This document shows positions 16,660 through 24,743 of a DNA stretch of 64,000 bases, piece after piece. The position numbers and the translations under genes are program-made. Source of the stretch: Desulfatibacillum sp. (GTDB lineage Bacteria > Desulfobacterota > Desulfobacteria > Desulfobacterales > SpSt-501). The notes under the pieces are model-generated. The model had not been told where the DNA came from and made no database searches. It saw only the letters and a program-made list of their open reading frames with translations. Position 1 is the first letter of the stretch, and each line of letters starts with the position of its first letter. The DNA is taken from contig DYEU01000034.1 in NCBI GenBank assembly GCA_020725555.1, positions 1-64,000 of the forward strand. Reading direction: 5' to 3'.

Positions 16660-18654
16660 GTGGCGGAAACGACCCCGTCCGATCGCGGCCCCGGCGCGCC
16701 TCCCGGGCGGACCCCACCGCCGGCGGAGAGGCCCGGGCCGGCCTGCGAGGGGCTCCTCAGGGACGCCGAGCGGAGCGCGGAGAAGCGCTACCGCGAATTT
16801 CTGCGCTTTCTGCCCGTTCCGGTGTTCGTCTTCAACCTCGACCACACCGTCTCCTACCTCAACCCCGCCTTCGAGCAGGTCTTCGGTTGGACGCTCGCCG
16901 AGCTCGAGGGAAAGCGCGTCCCCTTCGTCCCGCCGGAGTGCCGCGCCGAGACCCGCGAGGGGCTCAAGCGGCTTTTCCGCGACGGGGTGATCCGGCAATT
17001 CGAGACGCGGCGCCTGACCCGCGACGGGCGCCTGCTCGACATCGTGATCGACGGCGCGATTTTCTACGACGAGGAAAATCGGCCCGCGGGCCAGGTGATC
17101 ACGCTGCGGGACGTCACCCGCGAGAAGCGCGCCGGCCGGATCAACGAGGCCTTCCTGCGGATCTCCCAGGCGCTCTACGGCATCCGCAGCCTCGACGAGC
17201 GGCTCGAGTTCATCACCCGCGAGGTGCGCGAGCTGCTCGACGTCGAGGGGGCGAGCGTGATCCTCGTCGACGAGGAGCGGCGGGAGTTTTTCTTCCGCCA
17301 GTCGGTCTTCGACACCCAGGAAACGGGGCGGCGGATGAAGGAGATCCGCTTCCCGCTCGACAAGGGCGTGGCGGGCGAGGTCTACCGCACGGGAAAACCG
17401 CTGCGGGTGAACGACACCTCGCAAAGCCCCTTTTTCTACGCCCGCGTGGACGAGGAGGCGGGCTACCGCACCCGCAGCATGCTCGATGTGCCCCTCTTTA
17501 CGCCGCGCCGGATGATCGGGGTGCTCTGCGCGGTGAACAAGAAGGCCGGGCCGTTCACCGCGGAGGACGAGGCGCTGCTGGCCTCGCTCGCCAACCTCGT
17601 GGCGCTGCCGATCGAAAACGCGGGCGTCAACGAGGCCCTCGCCCGGTCCCTCGAGGAGGTGCGGCGCCTCAACCGCGCCAAGGACCGCGTCATCCATCAC
17701 CTCTCCCACGAGCTGAAGACGCCGCTGTCGGTCCTCGCGGCGGCCTTGAACCTGCTCGCCCGCGGGCTGCCCGAGGCGGAGCGCGCGCGCTGGGCCAAGA
17801 CCCTCGAGCGGGCCCAGCGCAACCTGCAGCGGCTCTTCGACATGCAGTACAAGATCGACGACCTGATGCAGGAGCGGGAAGGGCTCACCCACCGGATGCT
17901 CTCCGTGCTGCTCGACCGCTGCGCGGACGAGCTCGAGGCGCTCGCCGCCGAGGAGTTCGGCGAGGAAACCCTCACCGAGCGCCTGCGCCGCCGCATCGAT
18001 CACCTCTTCGGGCCGCGGGAGGCCCGCCCCGAGCGCATCGATCTCGCCCGCTATGTCGAGGAGCTGGTCGGGATGCTCCGGCCGCGCTTCGCCCACCGCG
18101 CGCTCGAGCTGCGCCTGGACCTGGCCCCGGCGCCGCCCGTGCGGATCCCGGGCGAGGTGCTGGCCAAGGTGGTCGAGGGCCTGCTGCGCAACGCCGTGGA
18201 GAACACCCCGGACGGGGGCACGATCGCCGTCGTCGTGGCTCCCGAGGGCCGGGGCAGCCGGCTCGAGATCCGCGACACCGGCATCGGGATGACGGCCGAG
18301 ACCCGGGATCTCATCTTCGGGAATTTTTTTGCATCCTACGAGCCGCTGCAGTATGCTACGCGCAGCCCTTACGAGTTCCGCGCCGGCGGCAAGGGGTTCG
18401 ATCTGCTGCGCATGCAGATGTTCGCCGAGCGCTTCGGTTTTCGCCTGGAGATCTTCTCCGAGCGCTGCCCGAACCTGCCGGCCGAAACCGACGAGTGCCC
18501 GGGCCGGGTCGAGGAGTGCGACTACGCCCGCAACGTCCGGCCCTGCGCCGATGCGGGGGGGACGCGGGCGGTGGTGCACTTCCCGGCCGCCGGGGAGGCG
18601 GCGGAGGAGGGGCCCCCCCGGGGGGCGGAGGCCGCGCCGGAGCGGGCGCGTTGA
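16660..18654 (+). CDS. Sensor histidine kinase with PAS and GAF domains
   Basis: 664 residues, GTG start, no transmembrane segment, so a cytoplasmic sensor. A PAS domain (about 45-150; VFVFNLDHTVSYLNPAFEQV, then VITLRDVTREK) is followed by GAF (about 165-320; DVEGASVILVDEERREFFFR, GVAGEVYRTGKPLRVND). The phosphoacceptor is His350 in HHLSHELKTPLSVLAAA, and the ATPase domain has NAVENTPDGG and RDTGIGM. After the ATPase core is an unusual cysteine set, C-x9-C-x6-C-x8-C (about residues 606-632), which could bind metal or sense redox state. It is followed by a second kinase after 24 bp. Confidence 0.9.
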   Translation: MAETTPSDRGPGAPPGRTPPPAERPGPACEGLLRDAERSAEKRYREFLRFLPVPVFVFNLDHTVSYLNPAFEQVFGWTLAELEGKRVPFVPPECRAETREGLKRLFRDGVIRQFETRRLTRDGRLLDIVIDGAIFYDEENRPAGQVITLRDVTREKRAGRINEAFLRISQALYGIRSLDERLEFITREVRELLDVEGASVILVDEERREFFFRQSVFDTQETGRRMKEIRFPLDKGVAGEVYRTGKPLRVNDTSQSPFFYARVDEEAGYRTRSMLDVPLFTPRRMIGVLCAVNKKAGPFTAEDEALLASLANLVALPIENAGVNEALARSLEEVRRLNRAKDRVIHHLSHELKTPLSVLAAALNLLARGLPEAERARWAKTLERAQRNLQRLFDMQYKIDDLMQEREGLTHRMLSVLLDRCADELEALAAEEFGEETLTERLRRRIDHLFGPREARPERIDLARYVEELVGMLRPRFAHRALELRLDLAPAPPVRIPGEVLAKVVEGLLRNAVENTPDGGTIAVVVAPEGRGSRLEIRDTGIGMTAETRDLIFGNFFASYEPLQYATRSPYEFRAGGKGFDLLRMQMFAERFGFRLEIFSERCPNLPAETDECPGRVEECDYARNVRPCADAGGTRAVVHFPAAGEAAEEGPPRGAEAAPERAR

Positions 18655-18678
18655 GGCGAAGGGCGCTGGAGGCGGGCG

Positions 18679-19503
18679 ATGGAAACGGAAACGGCAAGAC
18701 CCTCGGACCCGCAGGTCCCCTCGCGGAAGGCGGGCTTCTTCCAGGAGCTGAGCATCGAGTTCCTGATCCACGAGCTCAAGGACCCGATCGCGATCATCGA
18801 AACGGGGTTGCGCGCGCTTCTCGAAAAACAGGAACAGTTCGGGCCGCTCACCCCGCGCCAGGCGAACACGCTCGCCCGCAGCCTGCGCAACACGCGCAAG
18901 GCCTGGGGCCTGCTGAACGCGCTGCTCGAAATCGGGCGCTCCGAGGCGGGCTGTTTCTCCTGCCGCCGGTTTTCGCCCAAGCAGGGGCTGCTGCGCGCCA
19001 TGCGCGAGGCGCTGGAAACCGTTGTCGGCCCCTCGGCCGAGGCCCTGGGCACCTTCCAGGACCCGGGACGGCTCAAGGCCCTGCTCGAGTCGCACGGCCT
19101 CTTTCTGCAGGTCGCGCCGGCGGCCGAAACGGCGGAGGCCCTGCAGGACGAAACGAAATTCGTCCAGATCTGCGGCAACCTGGTCAAGAACGCCCTGCAC
19201 CACCGCCGGGAGCGGGTCGAGGTCCGGCTGGAGGTGAGCGGCGCCTTCATGGACATCGCCGTCGCCGATGACGGCCCCGGGATCGACCCGGCCCACCACG
19301 AGCTGATTTTCCGCCGCTACACCCAGGTTCAGGAGTGCTCCCGGATCGAGCGCAAGGGGCACGGCCTGGGGCTCGCCGGCTCGCTGGTCCTGGCGCGGGC
19401 GCTGGGGGGCGATATCCGCGTCGTGAGCCGCAAGGGGGAGGGCGCCCGGTTTCAGGTGACCCTGCCACTGCGGTTCCCGGGCCTGGACGGGGAGACGGCC
19501 TGA
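18679..19503 (+). CDS. Short histidine kinase (HisKA and ATPase domains only)
   Basis: 274 residues. The dimerisation/phosphoacceptor helix begins almost at the N-terminus (EFLIHELKDPIAIIETGLRA, His31), and the ATPase domain shows NLVKNALHH (N box), DDGPGIDP (G1), GHGLGLAGSLVLARALGGDI (G2) and GEGARFQVTLPL. It has no sensor domain or membrane segment, so it presumably receives signal through the PAS-GAF kinase or ACT protein encoded upstream. A response regulator follows 81 bp downstream. Confidence 0.88.
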   Translation: METETARPSDPQVPSRKAGFFQELSIEFLIHELKDPIAIIETGLRALLEKQEQFGPLTPRQANTLARSLRNTRKAWGLLNALLEIGRSEAGCFSCRRFSPKQGLLRAMREALETVVGPSAEALGTFQDPGRLKALLESHGLFLQVAPAAETAEALQDETKFVQICGNLVKNALHHRRERVEVRLEVSGAFMDIAVADDGPGIDPAHHELIFRRYTQVQECSRIERKGHGLGLAGSLVLARALGGDIRVVSRKGEGARFQVTLPLRFPGLDGETA

Positions 19504-19584
19504 GCGCCTTTCGCCGGGGTGATCCGGCCGCGGCCACGGCCCGCCGCGAGCGGGCGTTGCGCCGCCGCAAGAGGGGAGGAGAGG

Positions 19585-20139
19585 ATGGCATTGGATCCTG
19601 TGCTGCGGGGAAAACGCATCCTGGTCGTGGACGACGAGGAAGACATCCTGGAGACGATCGAGGAAGTGCTCGCGGGGGCGCGGGTCGAGAAGGCGCGCGA
19701 TTACGAAACCGCCTCCCGGAGGATCCGGGAGGAGCCCTTCGATCTCGCGATCCTCGACATCATGGGGGTGAACGGGCTCAAGCTGCTCGAGGAGACCGTG
19801 GCCCGCGGGATCCCGACGGTCATGCTGACCGCGCACGCGATCCGGCCCGAAACGCTCCTTGAGTCGATCCGCAAGGGGGCGATTTCCTACCTGCCCAAGG
19901 AGACGCTCGCCGAGCTGGACACGCTGCTCGCCCAGCTGCTCTCCGCCCACGAGCGCGGCGAGCCCACCTGGAAGCTGCTCTTCGAAAGGCTGGGCGACTT
20001 TTTCGACCAGCGCTTCGGGCCCGGCTGGAAGGACAAGGACCGCGAGTTCTGGTCCTCCTTCAGCCGGACCTACCAGATCAGCCGCGGGATCCAGGAACGG
20101 CTCAAGCACGATCCGCGCATCCGCGAGCGCGGCATTTGA
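19585..20139 (+). CDS. Response regulator with receiver domain, no DNA-binding output
   Basis: 184 residues. The receiver (about 10-125) has KRILVVDDEEDILETIEEV (acidic pocket), Asp58 in LAILDIMGVNG, VMLTAHA, and the conserved lysine in SYLPKETL. The ~60 residue C-terminus (WKLLFERLGDFFDQRFGPGW) does not resemble a helix-turn-helix domain. It may therefore act by phosphotransfer or protein contact. It starts behind GAGGGGAGGAGAGG and ends 7 bp from the convergent thioesterase gene. Confidence 0.87.
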   Translation: MALDPVLRGKRILVVDDEEDILETIEEVLAGARVEKARDYETASRRIREEPFDLAILDIMGVNGLKLLEETVARGIPTVMLTAHAIRPETLLESIRKGAISYLPKETLAELDTLLAQLLSAHERGEPTWKLLFERLGDFFDQRFGPGWKDKDREFWSSFSRTYQISRGIQERLKHDPRIRERGI

Positions 20140-20146
20140 GCCGGGC

Positions 20147-20569
20147 TCACAGGAAGGGGATCGGCTTGCCGGTGCGGAAGGCGAGGGCCTGGCAGACGGC
20201 GAGCAGCCGGCCGCGGTCGTCGGCGAGCCGGATCTCGTAGGTGGCGGTCCGCTTGGTCCGGGAGACCTCGCGGGCCTCGGCGGCAAGCCGCGAGCCCGGC
20301 TCGGGGCTGGCGATGTAGGTGACGTTCACGTTCATCGCCACGGCGATCGTGCCGTCGGTCTGGGCCGCGGTTTCAAAGGCCTCGTCGATCAGGCCGAAGA
20401 GCGCCCCCCCGTGCGCACGGCCGTAGATGTTGTCCTGGCGCGCCGGGTCGTAGACCATTTCCACCCGCGAGCGGCCGTCGTCGAGAAACGCAAGCTCGAT
20501 GCCGAACTGCCGCGCAAAGGGCTCGCGGTTGACCGCCTCCCGGATCGCCGCCCGCACCCGTTCCTCCAT
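20147..20569 (-). CDS. PaaI-family hotdog thioesterase
   Basis: 140-residue hotdog-fold protein with the PaaI motif region RAHGGALFGLIDEAFETAAQ; the catalytic acidic residue is in the DEAF segment. PaaI-type enzymes hydrolyse aryl- and hydroxyaryl-CoA thioesters, often to rescue CoA from dead-end products of aromatic degradation. It lies between the sensor cluster and bamB, divergent from bamB, consistent with that role. Substrate inferred only. Confidence 0.85.
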   Translation of the reverse strand: MEERVRAAIREAVNREPFARQFGIELAFLDDGRSRVEMVYDPARQDNIYGRAHGGALFGLIDEAFETAAQTDGTIAVAMNVNVTYIASPEPGSRLAAEAREVSRTKRTATYEIRLADDRGRLLAVCQALAFRTGKPIPFL

Positions 20570-20688
20570 CGCCTCCTCCGAGCAGGTCGCCCAAGGGCAT
20601 GCCCTCGCCTATAGCAGAGGACGGCCCCGGCCGGCAAACGCTTCCGCCACGGCGCGCGCATCCCGCAGGCGGGCCGCGGTTTTTTGGC

Positions 20689-20751
20689 TTGACAACCCCG
20701 GTCGATGCGCATACAAATACATTGCAGCTAAAATATAGTCACCTTGTAGCT
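20689..20751 (+). promoter_or_regulatory. bamB promoter with tandem AGCT operator array
   Basis: -35 TTGACA (20689-20694), 17 bp, -10 TACAAA (20712-20717). From the -10 downstream there are tetramers in register every 11 bp: AAAT (20715), AGCT (20726), AGTC (20737), AGCT (20748). Two are embedded in a TTGyAGCTAAA direct repeat 22 bp apart. The array covers the likely transcription start, as expected for a repressor or cooperatively binding regulator. This is the longest of the four related sites. Confidence 0.62.
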
Positions 20752-20768
20752 AAAGCGGGCCGCCATTT

Positions 20769-20871
20769 GCCCCCGTAACGCGGTTTCCGGAGCGGGGGCC
20801 GTGAACCGCAGCCCCGGGGCCGGGCCGATGCCGGCTGACAACGCCCGGCTCGGGGTGCAAGGGGGATGCGG
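20769..20871 (+). promoter_or_regulatory. Structured bamB 5' leader
   Basis: Two hairpins in the untranslated leader. The first pairs GCCCCCG (20769-20775) with CGGGGGC (20793-20799). The second is long: CCGCA (20806) with TGCGG (20867), GCCCCG (20811) with CGGGGT (20851), and GGCCGGGC (20818) with GCCCGGCT (20843), about 19 pairs with one bulge and a 10-nt internal loop. It does not match a riboswitch class I know. High G+C makes chance pairing more likely. Confidence 0.35.
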
Positions 20872-20916
20872 TCCGCACCCGGCCGTCGGCCGCGGGGAGG
20901 GCGGAAGGAGCCGACC

Positions 20917-22908
20917 ATGAGGTACGCCGAGACGGGGTTTCAGCTCGAAATCGATCTCAGCCGCGGCAACATCGAGCGGGTGGAAACCGATCCGCGCCTG
21001 ACCGAGCTGCACCTGGGAGGGCTGGGGACCAACGCCCGCTTGCTCTGGGATCGCGTCCCCCCCGAGATCGACCCGCTCTCGCCGGACAACGTGCTGATCT
21101 TCAGCGCGGGCCTGCTTTGCGGCACGCAGGCGACCGGCGCCAACCGCACCATCGTCTCCGCGATCTCCCCGCAGACGCGCCTGATGGCGTTCTCCATGAT
21201 GGGCGGCTTCTTCGCCCCGGAGCTCAAATACGCGGGCTACGACAAGATCGTCCTCCGCGGGCGCACCCCCGAGCTTGCCTACCTCTTCATCCACGACGGC
21301 CGCGTCGAGATCCGCGACGCCCGCCACCTCGCGGGCAAGGGGGCGCTCGAGACGGCCGAGTGCCTCAAGCGCGAGCTCAAGGACCCCAACGTCCAGGTCG
21401 CGGCGATCGGGCTGGCCGGCGAACACCGCGTCTACTTCGCCTCGATCGAGCATGCCCGCTCGAGCGCCAGCCGCGCGGGGCTGGGGGCCGTCATGGGCAG
21501 CAAGAACCTCAAGGCGATCGCCGTGCGCGGCACGCGGGACGTGGCGGTCGCCCGGCCGGCCGAGTTCATGGAGCTCTGCCGCGAGGTCCTGCGCTACATC
21601 CAGTGGCGGCGGGACAACCCCGTCAAGGGGGTGCCGGCGATTCTCGCCGGCATCGGCTCGCCCCAGGAAATGGCCATCCATGACGAGGAGTGGCACACGA
21701 CGAACTTCGCCTGGGGAAACGCGCGCCATCGCCGCAAGGACTTCTGGACCCAGGAAAACGAGGAACGCTGGCGCCGCAGCCAGGAGCAGGCGGTCGAGCG
21801 GCTCATTTCCTGCTACAACTGCCCGATGAAGTGCGGGGCGATCGTGCGCTACCCGGCGCTCGGCGTCTCGAAGTACATGATGAAGTGCTACTCGAAGCTC
21901 ACCTACGTGATGGGCGCCATGCTCGACGATCTCGACTTCGGCTTCCGCATCGCCGGCCGCGCCCAGGAATACGGCGTCGACGCCTACACGACGCCCCAGG
22001 TGATGGCCTTCGCCATGGAGCTTTTGGAGGCGGGGATCCTGACGCCGGCCGATGTCGCCGGCATGCCCGAGGACCGCGAGGAGAAGTTCTTCTGGCTGCT
22101 CGACCGCATCGTGCGGCGCGAGGGGATCGGCGAGGTGCTGGCCGACGGGGTCTACTGGGCCGCGCGCCGCATCGGCCGGGGGGCCGAGGCCTTCGATCAC
22201 AACACGATCAAGAAGCACGAGCAGATCCCGATCAAGCTCGGCATGCTCAACCCCATCTACTTCATCATGTACGCGACCGGCGAGAAGATCAACATCACCC
22301 AGATCGAGGGGCAGATGCCCCAGATGCCGTTCGAGACCCGGCAGGAGCGGGAGGAATTCGTCCGCGACTGGATCCAGGTGCCCCACGAGCGCTTCAAGGA
22401 CTATTTCCTAAACTGGGAACCCCGCGGGGAGCGCGCCTTTCCGCACTACCCGCCGCCGGAGGCGACCTGCGAGATCGTCGAGTGGCAGGAAATGATGCAC
22501 TACCTCGACGACTCGCTCGGGCTCTGCGCGGGGCTTTCCTCGTTTCCGATCAAGCCGCCCTACCACATCCACAACCTCCCGCCGCTCGTTTCCGCGGCGA
22601 CGGGGATCGACTTCGACGAGGACTCCCTCTGGAAGGCGGCCAACCGCAACCGCACCCTGGTGCGGGCGGTCAACAACCGGCTCGGCCTGAGGCGCAAGGA
22701 CGAGAAGCCGCCCGAGGACCACTGGAAGAAACGCTTCCCCGAGCTCGAGGCGCGGCTGCTCGAGACCTACTACCGCTACAAGGGCTGGAACGCGGAAGGG
22801 GTGCCGACCCGCGATACGCTCGCGCGGCTCGACCTGGACGACGTGGCCGAGGACCTCCTGCGGCGCGGCATCCTCCGCGAAGAGGCCCCGGCCGCCGCCG
22901 AGGCCTGA
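20917..22908 (+). CDS. bamB: Class II benzoyl-CoA reductase, tungsten active-site subunit BamB
   Basis: AOR-family tungsten-bispyranopterin subunit (663 residues) that reduces benzoyl-CoA to cyclohexa-1,5-diene-1-carboxyl-CoA. It resembles Geobacter metallireducens BamB as I remember it: MRYAETGF start, GLLCGTQATGANRTIVS, MAFSMMGGFFAPELKYAGYD, and EWQEMMHYLDDSLGLCAGLS. The [4Fe-4S] cysteines are 299, 302, 306 and 537. Glu251 and His260 fall at positions I recall as active-site residues in that enzyme, and Cys324 is near the reported tungsten ligand. The start at 20917 fits the family and follows GGCGGAAGGAG. bamC follows after 26 bp. Confidence 0.93.
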   Translation: MRYAETGFQLEIDLSRGNIERVETDPRLTELHLGGLGTNARLLWDRVPPEIDPLSPDNVLIFSAGLLCGTQATGANRTIVSAISPQTRLMAFSMMGGFFAPELKYAGYDKIVLRGRTPELAYLFIHDGRVEIRDARHLAGKGALETAECLKRELKDPNVQVAAIGLAGEHRVYFASIEHARSSASRAGLGAVMGSKNLKAIAVRGTRDVAVARPAEFMELCREVLRYIQWRRDNPVKGVPAILAGIGSPQEMAIHDEEWHTTNFAWGNARHRRKDFWTQENEERWRRSQEQAVERLISCYNCPMKCGAIVRYPALGVSKYMMKCYSKLTYVMGAMLDDLDFGFRIAGRAQEYGVDAYTTPQVMAFAMELLEAGILTPADVAGMPEDREEKFFWLLDRIVRREGIGEVLADGVYWAARRIGRGAEAFDHNTIKKHEQIPIKLGMLNPIYFIMYATGEKINITQIEGQMPQMPFETRQEREEFVRDWIQVPHERFKDYFLNWEPRGERAFPHYPPPEATCEIVEWQEMMHYLDDSLGLCAGLSSFPIKPPYHIHNLPPLVSAATGIDFDEDSLWKAANRNRTLVRAVNNRLGLRRKDEKPPEDHWKKRFPELEARLLETYYRYKGWNAEGVPTRDTLARLDLDDVAEDLLRRGILREEAPAAAEA

Positions 22909-22934
22909 GCGAGGATGCGCGAAGGGGACACGCC

Positions 22935-23498
22935 GTGAACGCCGACCGCCCGAAGAAGAAAAAGATCGTCAAGACCATCCAGATCGACCTCGACAAGTGC
23001 AACGGCTGCCGGGCCTGCGAGATGGCTTGCTCGACCTTTCACGCCCGGCCCCGCTACGCCAGCAACAACCCCGCCCGATCGCGGGTGCGCGTGCTCTTCG
23101 ACCCGCTGCGGGACCTCTACGTCCCGGTCTACGCCGGCGACTACGCGCCCGCCGAGTGCTGCGGCCGTGACCGCTACACGATCGAGGGCAAGACCTACGA
23201 CGAATGCGGCTTCTGCCGCGCCTCCTGCCCCTCGCGGGACCTCTTCAAGGAGCCCGACTCGGGCCTGCCGCTCAAGTGCGACATGTGCCAGGAGGACCCG
23301 GAGCTGAAAGAGCCGATGTGCGTGCAGTGGTGCATCACCGACGCCCTCACCTACGTCGAGCGCGAGGAGGAGGTCGAGGAAGAGAACGCCGCGCAGCCCG
23401 AGGAGCTGGAGACGGGCCTCGAGGCCCTGGCGGACAAGTTCGGGCTGGAGAAGATCGCCGAGGCCGTCGCGCGCCTGGCGGCCGCGCGGAAAGGCTAA
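22935..23498 (+). CDS. bamC: Class II benzoyl-CoA reductase Fe-S subunit BamC
   Basis: 187-residue ferredoxin-like partner of BamB with GTG start behind GAAGGGG. Cysteine groups CNGCRACEMACSTF, CCGRDR...ECGFCRASCPS, CDMCQEDPELKEPMCVQWC support about three [4Fe-4S] clusters. The N-terminus is lysine-rich (RPKKKKIVKTIQID). It carries electrons from the BamDEF module to BamB in the cytoplasm. The assignment rests on adjacency to bamB and the cluster pattern. Confidence 0.9.
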   Translation: MNADRPKKKKIVKTIQIDLDKCNGCRACEMACSTFHARPRYASNNPARSRVRVLFDPLRDLYVPVYAGDYAPAECCGRDRYTIEGKTYDECGFCRASCPSRDLFKEPDSGLPLKCDMCQEDPELKEPMCVQWCITDALTYVEREEEVEEENAAQPEELETGLEALADKFGLEKIAEAVARLAAARKG

Positions 23499-23533
23499 GG
23501 CGCGCAGGGGGCCCGGGGGAGCCGGAAGCGACC

Positions 23534-24685
23534 GTGGAGAACCTGGCCGATTATCAGGAGATCGTCGACCTCATCCGCGCCAACGGCGGGGAGGCCTTCA
23601 AGCGCTGCTTCCAGTGCGGCCTGTGCGACGCGGTCTGCCCTTGGAACCGCTTCCGGGCCTTCAGCATGCGGCGGATCGTGCGCGAGGCCGCCTTCGGCCT
23701 CACGGACATCGAAAGCGAGGACCTGTGGCGCTGCACGACCTGCGGCCGCTGCCCCGCGCAGTGCCCCCGGGACGTGCGCCAGATCGACTCCGGGACCGCC
23801 TTGCGCCGCATCGCCACCGAGTACGGCGTCTTCCCGCCCACGGCCCGGCCGGTGCGCGGGGTGCGCGGCAGCCTGATGGCCGAGGGCAACCCCCTGAACG
23901 AACCGCGGCGCAAGCGGGCGGACTGGGCCGAGGGCCTGGGGGTGCCCGCCTTCGCCGAGGGGATGGAGTTTCTCTATTTCCCGGGCTGCTACCTCTGCTA
24001 CGACCCGCGGCTGAAAAAGGTCGCCCGGGCCACGGCGGCGGTCCTCCAGGCCGCGGGCGTCGCGTTCGGCATCCTCGGGGAGCGCGAGAACTGCTGCGGG
24101 GAAAGCATCCGCAAGGCGGGCGACGAGGAGGCCTTCAAGCGCCTGGCCCGGGAAAACATCAAGGCCTTCATCGACCACGGGGTCCGCAAGATCCTCGTCT
24201 CCTCGCCGCACTGCTACCACACCTTCAAGAACGAGTACCCGGAATTCAAGGCCGCCTTCGAAGTGGTGCACATCGCGCAGCTGCTTCCCGGGCTGCTCGC
24301 CGCCGGGCGCCTCGCCTTCGGCGACGGCCGCGCGAGAACGGTCGCCTTCCACGACCCCTGCTACCTCGGGCGCCACAACGGGATCTTCGCCGAGCCGCGC
24401 GCCGTGCTCTCCCGGCTGCCCGGGATCAGGACGGTCGAGATGGCCGAGACGCAAGCCGACAGCCTCTGCTGCGGGGGCGGCGGCGGGCGGATCTGGATGG
24501 AGACGCCGCGGGGCGAGCGCTTCGCCGACCTGCGGCTGACACAGGCGATCGAGGCCGGGGCCGAGGTGCTGGTCACCGCCTGCCCCTATTGCATCGCCAA
24601 TTTCGAGGACAGCCGGTTGACCCTGGGACTTGCGGAGAAGATCGAAATCCGCGATCTCACGGAGCTGGTCCAGGAGGCCCTGTAG
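23534..24685 (+). CDS. bamD: HdrD/GlpC-like Fe-S protein BamD
   Basis: 383 residues with GTG start. Two N-terminal [4Fe-4S] motifs ([16 protein letters not shown] and [15 protein letters not shown]) precede two CCG domains of the heterodisulfide-reductase type: [10 protein letters not shown] with [11 protein letters not shown], and [13 protein letters not shown] with [14 protein letters not shown] domains bind noncubane [4Fe-4S] clusters in HdrB. In the known Bam complex such a subunit links the HdrA-like flavoprotein to the reductase; this role is inferred from synteny. bamE starts 58 bp downstream. Confidence 0.88.
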   Translation: MENLADYQEIVDLIRANGGEAFKRCFQCGLCDAVCPWNRFRAFSMRRIVREAAFGLTDIESEDLWRCTTCGRCPAQCPRDVRQIDSGTALRRIATEYGVFPPTARPVRGVRGSLMAEGNPLNEPRRKRADWAEGLGVPAFAEGMEFLYFPGCYLCYDPRLKKVARATAAVLQAAGVAFGILGERENCCGESIRKAGDEEAFKRLARENIKAFIDHGVRKILVSSPHCYHTFKNEYPEFKAAFEVVHIAQLLPGLLAAGRLAFGDGRARTVAFHDPCYLGRHNGIFAEPRAVLSRLPGIRTVEMAETQADSLCCGGGGGRIWMETPRGERFADLRLTQAIEAGAEVLVTACPYCIANFEDSRLTLGLAEKIEIRDLTELVQEAL

Positions 24686-24743
24686 CGGGGTGCGGCGTCG
24701 CCGGCATGCTCGCCCGGGCCTTTTCGTTCCACGGGGGGACACG

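Larger units (their letters stand above)
20570..20916. other. Intergenic region upstream of bamB
   Basis: About 350 bp between the divergent thioesterase gene and bamB. It holds the bamB promoter and operator array (20689-20751) and a ~190-nt GC-rich transcribed leader with stable hairpins (20769-20871). The portion next to the thioesterase (20570-20680) contains no feature I can name. Confidence 0.6.

Noticed and set aside
20866-20916. Upstream ATG for bamB
   Set aside because: It would add 17 non-conserved basic residues inside the structured leader; the ATG at 20917 has a Shine-Dalgarno sequence and the family N-terminus MRYAETG.
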